A stretch of 64,000 bases of DNA from Moorena bouillonii PNG (GTDB lineage Bacteria > Cyanobacteriota > Cyanobacteriia > Cyanobacteriales > Coleofasciculaceae). Where the stretch lies: contig NZ_MKZS01000001.1 in assembly GCF_001942495.1 (NCBI RefSeq), positions 572,918 to 636,917 of the forward strand, in the 5' to 3' direction. Below the pieces are notes generated by a model. That model saw only the letters and a list, made by a program, of their open reading frames with translations. It had not been told where the DNA came from and made no database searches. This document shows, in pieces, positions 17,047-25,200 of this stretch; position 1 is the first letter of the stretch, and every line of letters starts with the position of its first letter. The position numbers and the translations under genes are program-made.

Positions 17047-18666
17047 ATGAATGGAACTTCGGAAGGTATCTTCCAAATTGTAGGAGTTGGTGTGCAGCCA
17101 TCGGCACACCTGGTTTTAGCCCAGACAGGATTTACCGCATTAGACCAAGTTTTGGCAGATGGGGGAACCACCTTACTGAATGTGGTTAAAGCGATCGCAA
17201 TCTTAGTCATTGGTCTTATCCTGGCTAAGATTGCTGCTGGTATTACCAAAGCAGTAATGAATCGCACCAATATTGACAACAACATTGCTCAGTGGGCTAC
17301 TGGCGGCCAGCCAGGAACCCAGCCTCCTCCAATTGAGCAATGGTTATCCGGGGCGGTTTTCTGGATTATCATCGTTTTCACGGTAGTGGCGGTTCTAGAA
17401 ACCCTCAAGCTAGATACGGTTTCTGGACCCCTGAATAGTTTTCTAGACACCATCCTTGGCTTCCTGCCCAGTGTCTTTGGTGCGGCGATTCTCTTGGGCG
17501 TTGCCTGGTTACTGGGAACTATCGTCAAGATGATAGTAGTCAGGACGCTCAATGCATTGAATATCGATCAGCGCTTGGGTGAACAAGTCGGGGATCGTGG
17601 CACTAGTCAGTTCTCTGTGGCTCAAACCATTGGCAATTCCCTGTACTACTTAATCTTCCTACTGTTTCTGCCATCGGTCTTAGAGACCCTAGGCTTACAG
17701 GGAACTCTCGATCCAGTACTAAGTATGCTGGGTGAGATTTGGGGGATTGTACCCAATATTGGCGCAGCCATAGCAATTGGTGCTATTGGTTGGTTTATTG
17801 CTCAACTTGTGCAACGTCTTGTCACTAGTTTTTTGACAGCAGCAGGTGCGAATCAGATCGGGGAGCGGTTTGGACTCAGTACCTCTGGTGGCCGCTCCCT
17901 AGCCGGGATTATCGGTACGATTGTCTATGTACTGATTTTGATTCCCGTTGCTACCGCTGCCCTTAATGCCTTGCAGATCCAGGCCATCTCTGGACCTTCG
18001 ATCGCAATGTTAAGCCAGGTGACTAATACCATCCCCAAACTCTTTGCTGCGGCTGGTATTCTGGCAGTTTTCTACGTAATCGGACAGTTTGTTAGTGATC
18101 TGGCCACCAACGTCCTGACAGACCTTGGCTTCAACAATCTATTCAGCTGGCTAGGTTTTTCTGTCAGCGCTCCTAGCACCACTGATCAAACAGCAGAATC
18201 AGAGACACCACAGAACCCACTTACCAGTCGCACCCCTTCTGAGCTAGCGGGACTGCTTGTACTGATCGGTATCATGATCGCTGGTATTGTGGCAGCAACG
18301 GATGTGTTACAGATTCCCGCCTTAACTGACATTGTTGGTGGGGTCGGTTTCATTGGTGCTCGGGTGCTGTCCGGGTTAGTAGTCCTTGCTATCGGTCTGT
18401 TCCTAGCTAATTTTGCTTTCAACTTGATTACTGGCTCCGGCGCTCGCCAATCCAATATCCTGGCACAAGTAGCTAGGATTTCGATTATTGCCTTTTCTTT
18501 AGCCCTAGGTCTACAACAAATGGGCATTGCCCCTGATATTGTGAACTTAGCCTTTGGTTTACTCTTAGGCGCAATCGCGGTTGCGATCGCATTAGCCTTC
18601 GGTCTCGGAGGTCGCGATGTTGCTGGTGAGCAAGTTAGAGAATGGCTAGATTCTTTCAAAAAGTAA
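17047..18666 (+). CDS. Multi-pass membrane protein, MscS-related conserved TM-helix family
   Basis: This 539-residue, very hydrophobic protein is made of four or more similar units. Each pairs helices such as NVVKAIAILVIGLILAKI or VPNIGAAIAIGAIGWFIAQL with an amphipathic piece like NQIGERFGL or DQRLGEQVG. This is the 'conserved TM helix' repeat found with mechanosensitive channel proteins, here without the canonical MscS beta domain. It ends LAFGLGGRDVAGEQVREWLD, a motif often seen at the close of an MscS pore unit. The likely role is an envelope channel or scaffold responding to tension; this is family-level inference. It converges with the GTPase gene. Confidence 0.7.
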   Translation: MNGTSEGIFQIVGVGVQPSAHLVLAQTGFTALDQVLADGGTTLLNVVKAIAILVIGLILAKIAAGITKAVMNRTNIDNNIAQWATGGQPGTQPPPIEQWLSGAVFWIIIVFTVVAVLETLKLDTVSGPLNSFLDTILGFLPSVFGAAILLGVAWLLGTIVKMIVVRTLNALNIDQRLGEQVGDRGTSQFSVAQTIGNSLYYLIFLLFLPSVLETLGLQGTLDPVLSMLGEIWGIVPNIGAAIAIGAIGWFIAQLVQRLVTSFLTAAGANQIGERFGLSTSGGRSLAGIIGTIVYVLILIPVATAALNALQIQAISGPSIAMLSQVTNTIPKLFAAAGILAVFYVIGQFVSDLATNVLTDLGFNNLFSWLGFSVSAPSTTDQTAESETPQNPLTSRTPSELAGLLVLIGIMIAGIVAATDVLQIPALTDIVGGVGFIGARVLSGLVVLAIGLFLANFAFNLITGSGARQSNILAQVARISIIAFSLALGLQQMGIAPDIVNLAFGLLLGAIAVAIALAFGLGGRDVAGEQVREWLDSFKK

Positions 18667-18720
18667 GTCCAAGTTATTCCCGTAGCGTGGCCTATTGGCC
18701 AAGGTTGTTCGCCCTTTTTG

Positions 18721-18766
18721 AATTAAGAATTAAGAATGTAGAATGTAGAATTCTTAATTCTTAATT
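18721..18766. terminator. Hairpin between convergent genes
   Basis: Perfect 16-bp arms (AATTAAGAATTAAGAA, 18721-18736, and its complement, 18751-18766) surround a 14-base loop. A GCGTAGCGTGGCC-type palindrome lies just before it. It could terminate both the MscS-like gene and the GTPase gene, but the stem is AT-rich and there is no clear T-tract. Confidence 0.45.
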
Positions 18767-18794
18767 CTACATTCTGCATTCTGACAGACAACCT

Positions 18795-20288
18795 TCAACC
18801 TTGAACTTTTGATAATCTTGCCCTCAATTCTCCTTTAATGCGATGGAGAATTGAGGTTTCGTCTAAAGAGGAGAGAATTCGTCTAACAACGGCTTTTGGT
18901 CCATCTTCTCCCCAGGATGCGCCATTAGCTAAATAGGTTTTGGTAATTTGTCCAATACCATAACCAGAAACTCCAGCAACACTAGCTTGGGTGATGGCAA
19001 CCGACATATATGGCGCTAGGGAAACCCCACCGGTGACAGGGGCAGAAATTCCTAAAATACTTTTTAAGCTACTCAATCCCAAGTTAGCCAAGAGTTCACT
19101 AGCACCAATACCGCCCATACTCATAGCAATTTTTTGTAATAATTGAATAGCTCCCTGCTCAGTCATAGCAATACCATAGAGACGGGATAACGTAAGAATC
19201 ATTACCACATCAACTACAGTAGCGGTGAGGATATCCACAACAGTAACTGGATTCAGAGCAATCACAAATGCTTTAGTTATCACTGCTTTCCAGATAATTT
19301 GATTAGCACTGTCATCCCGAATCTTCATTTTTCGGTTGACCAAGTTTTCATTCAACTCATCAGCGTAAAGCATGGTGTTAAGAGCAACAAGGGATTTCCC
19401 TTCCCGATGTAAAATCTCCAGAATTTTTAGTTTCAAATCTTCAATTTGGGGTTTCCCTCGGCGGCGCTTGACCTGAATGCTGCCATTAGGCGATCGCACT
19501 GCTACAGATACCAAAGGTGAAGCAGCAACCATCACAATTTCTGCTGGTGAAAGCAACTGCTTGACCCGTTCATCCCGAATTTTTCTGTAAATTGCCATGC
19601 GATCAGCATCGGGATATTGGTCAATCTTGTTGAACACCAGTAACATCGGTTTACCACTAGCTCTTAACTGAGATAGAGCTTGGTACTCTACCTTAGTCAT
19701 ATCACCAGCAATAATAAACAACAGTAAATCTGCCTGTTTAGCCACCTCTAGGGCTAAGGCTTCCCGAGTTTCCCCATCTACTTCATCAATCCCTGGGGTA
19801 TCGATTAGCTGAATTTGGGAATTACCAATACTGGGTAGGGCAACCTGTAGAATATCCTGTTGGCTATGGGTTGGACTATGGGTTTCTTGACTAGAGGTTT
19901 GACTAGGGCTTTGATTATGGGGCTGCCAATGGGCAGTTTGAGCATTCTGGGTCACCCCATGTAGGGCACCAGTTTCAAATACAGGTTGACCGACTAAGGC
20001 ATTGAGTACAGAGGATTTCCCCCGTCCCACCATGCCAAAGGCAGCAATTTGGATACAGGTATTTTCCAGCTTCTCAAGCAGATTGCCCAAGTCTTGGATT
20101 TGAGCATCTAAACCAGCTTTTTCTCTACGGGATAGGTCAAGGTTAGCTACCAGATCCTTGAGCGAGTCTTGTGCCTGTTTGTAGTTCAGTTCTGCCTGGA
20201 TTTGCTCAAAACCTGAAATTGCGCTATCTAAATCCTGGTCAAGATCTAGAGAGTTAACAGAGTCAGACTCAGGCCAGAATTCGGTCAA
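18795..20288 (-). CDS. GTPase with hydrophobic DUF697-like C-terminal region
   Basis: This 497-residue Era/dynamin-like GTP-binding protein has G1 GMVGRGKSSVLNAL (about residue 84), G3 DTPGIDEVDG (about 158) and G4 FNKIDQYPD (about 216). The N-terminal 70 residues are helical. A Gln/Ser/His/Thr stretch (PHNQSPSQTSSQETHSPTHS) lies between G1 and G3, where the switch region is usually short. The C-terminal half has hydrophobic helices (VITKAFVIALNPVTVVDIL; GGVSLAPYMSVAITQASVAG) as in the DUF697 group that associates with membranes. The cellular job is unknown. Confidence 0.8.
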   Translation of the reverse strand: MTEFWPESDSVNSLDLDQDLDSAISGFEQIQAELNYKQAQDSLKDLVANLDLSRREKAGLDAQIQDLGNLLEKLENTCIQIAAFGMVGRGKSSVLNALVGQPVFETGALHGVTQNAQTAHWQPHNQSPSQTSSQETHSPTHSQQDILQVALPSIGNSQIQLIDTPGIDEVDGETREALALEVAKQADLLLFIIAGDMTKVEYQALSQLRASGKPMLLVFNKIDQYPDADRMAIYRKIRDERVKQLLSPAEIVMVAASPLVSVAVRSPNGSIQVKRRRGKPQIEDLKLKILEILHREGKSLVALNTMLYADELNENLVNRKMKIRDDSANQIIWKAVITKAFVIALNPVTVVDILTATVVDVVMILTLSRLYGIAMTEQGAIQLLQKIAMSMGGIGASELLANLGLSSLKSILGISAPVTGGVSLAPYMSVAITQASVAGVSGYGIGQITKTYLANGASWGEDGPKAVVRRILSSLDETSILHRIKGELRARLSKVQG

Positions 20289-20502
20289 AACGGCACCTCC
20301 TGCTTAGGATACTTCTGCTTTCGATCCTAGAGCATCAGTTCAGGAATCACTTTTGAGAAATCACCCGTCATAGAGTTAAATGCTTCACAGCTTACATCCA
20401 TTATTCATCCCTTGCGACTTCCTGATTCCAACCCACAGCTGTAGAAGATTTAATCATTGCTTTACACCATTGGTTCGATGGAAACCATAGGAGAGATATG
20501 AG

Positions 20503-20778
20503 ATGATCAGCCAATTATTAAGTGTTAGTCTAACCTTGCCGATGCTACTGAACTTAGGTCAGAGTCTCACGGATACCCAAATACTAAATTATGGTAAAGT
20601 TAGCAATAATAAACCAACATGGACAAATTTTCAGGGTAAACTCGATAGTCAAAACCCACCGTCGTTATCCTTGGCCAGCCGGGATGAAACAAAAGACGAA
20701 GAACAAAAATGTGAGTGGCTAGACATATGTTCAGAATTTAGGGGGGCATCTTTATTGGTTAGCGAAACCCTTTTATAA
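20503..20778 (+). CDS. Small secreted hypothetical protein
   Basis: This 91-residue protein has a likely signal peptide (LLSVSLTLPMLLNLGQSL), then a polar region with two Cys (EEQKCEWLDICSEF). AGGAGAGAT precedes the ATG by a few bases, an acceptable ribosome-binding site. I do not recognise a family. It lies 78 bases before the ATPase gene and could be the first gene of that transcription unit. It is short, so its reality is moderately uncertain. Confidence 0.5.
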   Translation: MISQLLSVSLTLPMLLNLGQSLTDTQILNYGKVSNNKPTWTNFQGKLDSQNPPSLSLASRDETKDEEQKCEWLDICSEFRGASLLVSETLL

Positions 20779-20856
20779 AAGGTAAGTTAGGTGCTACACA
20801 AACGTGGTAATTAGCATTGTCCTGCGACTAAATCAGGTAAGGAAAATTACGCTATA

Positions 20857-22218
20857 ATGGTACTAGATCTGCCAAGATTCTACAAAGCTTGTAATCCCAG
20901 CAAGCCCCTGAGCATGGGAGATGTCAATGATAGAAAATACTATATTGATTTTTCCCCAGTTAGAGGAAATAAAATTATTGAGTCCCTCAAGCGAACCATC
21001 ACCCTAATTTCTCCAGATGAGCCGACTTGTCAGCTGTTTACAGGGCATATTGGCTGTGGTAAATCCACAGAATTACTTAGACTAAAAGCTGAGTTAGAGC
21101 AACAGAAATTTCATGTGGTTTATTTTGAGTCGTCTCAAGATTTAGACATGGCTGATGTTGATCTAAGCGATATTTTGCTGAGTATAGCTGGTCAAGTCAG
21201 TGAAAGTCTGGAGAAAATTAAAATTAATATAAAACCAGGCTATTTTGTCAATCTTTTTACAGAAATTACCGATTTTTTGCGGACACCAATTGAATTAGGT
21301 GCTGAAGCAGAATTGTCGGTAGGCATTGGCAAAATAACGGCTAAAACTAAGGAAAGTCCTAAACTGCGGCGTCGATTGCGGGAATACCTGGAACCTCGCA
21401 CGAGTGGAATCTTAGACTCGATTAATGAAGAACTACTAAGACCTGCCACTGCTACCCTGAAGAAAAAGGGCAAAGCGGGACTAGTGGTGATTGTGGATAA
21501 TCTGGATCGGGTGGATATTCGCCCCTTACCCTCTGGGCGATCGCAACCAGAATACTTATTCATTGACCGGGGTGAACAGTTACGCCGACTCAATTGCCAT
21601 ATTGTTTACACAATTCCCTTGGCGTTAACTTTCTCCAATGAGTGCGAAACCCTGAAGAATCGCTTAGGTGGTGGACTCACTCCTAAAATATTACCGATGG
21701 TGCCAGTTAAACTGCGCACAGGTAAAGAGTTTCCCGATGGCATGGCCTTGCTACGAGAAATGGTACTGGTTAGAGCTTTCCCCAATCAAACTACTGAGGA
21801 ACGATTTGCTTTGCTCCCGGAGGTATTTGATAATATAGAAACTTTAAACCGCCTGTGCCGAATTAGTGGTGGTCATGTGCGCAACTTGCTAGGATTGTTG
21901 TTTGATTGTCTTAGGCAAGAAAACCCACCGATTCCCAGTGAGTGTTTAGAAAATGTGATTCTCGAACGTCGCGATTATCTGATCTCATCAATTACTGATG
22001 AGGAGTGGGAATTGCTGTTTCAGGTGGTGCAACAGCAAAAAGTCAGGGGTGATACGGAATACCAAACTCTATTGCGCAGTATGTTTGTCTTTGAATACCG
22101 CGATCGCGATGGAAATTGGTTTGGTATAAATCCAGCATTAGAAGAGGCACCGCAGTTTAAGTCATGGTTGAAACAAAATCACCAGCAGACGCTGCCCAAT
22201 ACAACGATAGTACATTAA
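20857..22218 (+). CDS. P-loop ATPase, partner of the STAND-WD40 gene
   Basis: This 453-residue AAA/STAND-like ATPase has Walker A FTGHIGCGKSTELL (about residues 62-75) and Walker B LVVIVDNLDRVD (about 209-220). Between them, DLSDILLSIAGQV and a small Gly/Ala-rich segment (ELGAEAELSVGIGKI) may insert near a membrane or partner. The sensor-like region RRLNCHIVYTIPLALTF follows, and the C-terminal half is helical (ISGGHVRNLLGLLFDCLRQE) like a winged-helix lid. It opens with LPRFYKACNPSKPLSMGDVN. Its 3' end overlaps the start of the next gene by 55 bases in another frame, so the two are almost certainly co-translated. Function is unknown; a regulated switch acting with its neighbour is inferred. 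Confidence 0.75.
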   Translation: MVLDLPRFYKACNPSKPLSMGDVNDRKYYIDFSPVRGNKIIESLKRTITLISPDEPTCQLFTGHIGCGKSTELLRLKAELEQQKFHVVYFESSQDLDMADVDLSDILLSIAGQVSESLEKIKINIKPGYFVNLFTEITDFLRTPIELGAEAELSVGIGKITAKTKESPKLRRRLREYLEPRTSGILDSINEELLRPATATLKKKGKAGLVVIVDNLDRVDIRPLPSGRSQPEYLFIDRGEQLRRLNCHIVYTIPLALTFSNECETLKNRLGGGLTPKILPMVPVKLRTGKEFPDGMALLREMVLVRAFPNQTTEERFALLPEVFDNIETLNRLCRISGGHVRNLLGLLFDCLRQENPPIPSECLENVILERRDYLISSITDEEWELLFQVVQQQKVRGDTEYQTLLRSMFVFEYRDRDGNWFGINPALEEAPQFKSWLKQNHQQTLPNTTIVH

Positions 22219-25200
22219 AGGCTCTCTCTAGAGCGATCGCATTTTCACAAGGGGAATTTTCCCTTGTGATCGTGCGATGTAACTACCAGGGTTTGCAACA
22301 ACAGATGCTGCAACGCCTCAAAGCACTGTGTCAGCCCCAATACCAGATTACAGAGTTTATCATACCGCCATCGGCTACCACCCTTTACACCACCATCCAA
22401 AACTACGAACATAGGGAATTGGGACGTGGAGAGGACAAGGGGATAGGCAGATGCGAGCACAGGGAGAGTTCTAGCCCCATCAACCCTTCATCCCCTGACT
22501 CTCTTACCTCCTCGCCCCCTCATTCCGCATTACTGATTGTTGGTTTAGAGTCAGTGGTTGCCCTTGAGGAATTACTTACCTCTACTAATCAAGTCCGGGA
22601 TGAGTTTCGTAAACGCCTAACCTTTCCTCTAATATTGTGGGTTAATGACCAAGTACTCCAAAAACTGATGCGGTTGGCACCAGATTTTGGCAGTTGGGCA
22701 GCCACTCCCCTAAAGTTTGAACTGACCACCACAGAGTTAGTCAATTTTCTCGGACAAAAGGCTCAAATGGTATTTGCCTGTCTATTGAACTCTGGAGAGC
22801 CTTCCCCCTCAAGCACCCAAGAGATCCCAAATCCTAACCTCCAACCAACCAACATTCAACCAAGCAACATTCAACATTCCAACCTTCAACCAAGCAACCT
22901 TCAACCAACCAACCTTCAACCAACCAACCTTCAACCAAGCAACCTTCAACCAACCAACCAACCTTCAACCAACCTTCAACATTCCAACCTTCAACCTCCC
23001 AACCTCCAACCTCCCAACCTCCAACCAACCAACCCCGATATTTGTATTACCTATTCCAGGAACTCAGCACTGCAAAACCAACGTCGATTTGAACTGGATT
23101 TTGCCCTAAAAGATTTACACAGTCGTGGCATTACCTTGGACAAGGAATTAGACGCTAGTCTAGAATTTGTTTTGGGTCTAGATGACTATAGAAGCGATCG
23201 CATAAATCTAGCCAAGAAGCGGTTTCGTAAAAGCTTAAAAGTTTGGCAGCAAACGGATAACTTAGAACGGCAGGGGTTATTATTATTTTATCTTGGTTTG
23301 TGTTACTGTCGCCAAGCTGACCAAAATCAAGCGCATAAACAGCGCTATTGGGAAGAAGCTTGGCCGTATCTGCATCAATCTATGGGAATTTTCACCCAAG
23401 CGGGGCGTCACGATCTGGTGGCTATTTTTATTAGTAAGCTAGCTGAACTGCTGCAGCATCTACAAGCATGGTCATTCTTACAAACCACCTCTCAACAGGC
23501 TCTGTCGCTTCATGAAACCTATGGGACTCAGGTACAACTAGCCCAAGATTACGGCTTTCTGGCAGAAGTAGCCCTTGAGCAATCCCGATGGGACGATGCT
23601 GGTCAATTGGCGGAGAAAGCTCTATTAATTTTGGTTGTTGCTGCTGATGATCAGCCCCATGACCAAGGCTTGCATCCATTGCTATTAGCCCAGCTCTATC
23701 GACTATTTTTGGTAAAATCCCAAGGAAAGCAGGGAAATTTAGCAGAAGCGGTCAAGCAGCTGGAAAAAGCGAGTCATAAACTGGCAGATGCCATAGAATC
23801 CAGCAATTATCGCTATGAGCCTCAGCGTTACCTGCATCTGTTGGAACGATTACGTAGCCTTTACTTTGAACAAGGGCAATACCTAGAAGCATTTCGGATT
23901 AAACAAGAACAACGGGCAGTGGAGCAGCTGTATGGCTTCCGTGCCTTCATTGGTGCTAGTCGTCTACAGCCACCACGAGGAGCCAACAATCCCAGCTGGC
24001 ATGGCGTACAGCCACAAGACCTTATTCCCCAGGAAATGGCAGCTTCCGGACGTCAGCGAGATGTAAACCGCTTAATGGAACGGATTACCCGTGCTGATCA
24101 CAAACTGACAGTTATTCATGGTCAGTCAGGGGTTGGAAAAAGTTCCATTGTCCATGCCGGATTAGTGCCAGCACTCAAAAATAGACCCCTTGGCGATCGC
24201 ATTGGGTTACCGATTGTGGTGCAAGTTTACACCGATTGGGTGGGGGAACTCCATAAACACTTGGCCGATCAACTATTAGGAAATGGAAATGAAGACCCCT
24301 TGCTCAGGGAAAAATTTCTAAACTCTAATGGTAACGCCCTAATTGATTCTGTCCTGGAGCAATTACAACACAACGCCGACAATAACTTATTAACGGTTTT
24401 AATTTTTGATCAGTTTGAAGAGTTTTTCTCCGTTTATTCCCATCAATCCCAACGAAAACTGTTTTATTATTTTTTAGTAAATTGTCTTAAGCTACCCTAT
24501 TTAAAACTAATTTTTTCTATCCGAGATAACGCCTTACATAAATTACTAGAACTAGAACATTATACTTGGGACGTTATAGAAAGTAATATCTTAGATAAAA
24601 AGATTCGTTATCCATTAGTAAATTTTTCCTTAGAAGATGCTTATTCAGTTATTCAAAGCTTAACCCATCGGGCTAATTTTTATTTAGAGCCAGCTTTAAT
24701 TGATGAATTAGTCAGAGAATTAGGAGCTGAAATTGGAGAAGTTCGTCCCATTGAGTTGCAAGTAGTAGGAGCTCAGCTTCAAGCTGAAAATATTACTACC
24801 TTAGCTCAGTACCAGCACCTTGGTCCCAAAGCCAAACTAGTGGAGCGGTTTTTAGAAAAAGTTATTAAAGATTGTGGTCCTGAGAATGAAACAGCGGCTT
24901 GGCTAGTGTTGTCGTTACTCATTGATGACAATAAAAATCGACCCCTTAAGAATCGCTCGGAGCTAGCCATAGAATCATCCTTAGAAGACCATACATTAGA
25001 TTTAATATTAGAAATTTTTGAGAAATCAGGATTAGTATTTCTATTACCAGAAGTTACGATCAACCGCTATCAACTGGTTCACGATTACCTGGTAGACGTT
25101 ATCCGCCAGAAAAAGCAATCGAAACTGCAAGCAGAATTAGAAAATCTGCGCCAGAAAGACAAACAGAGCCAGGATAAAATTGAGCAACTGGTTAAAGAAC

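Noticed and set aside
22834..23028. Reverse-strand frame reading LVEGWLVEGW repeats
   Set aside because: It is the antisense of the heptamer linker of the STAND-WD40 gene.
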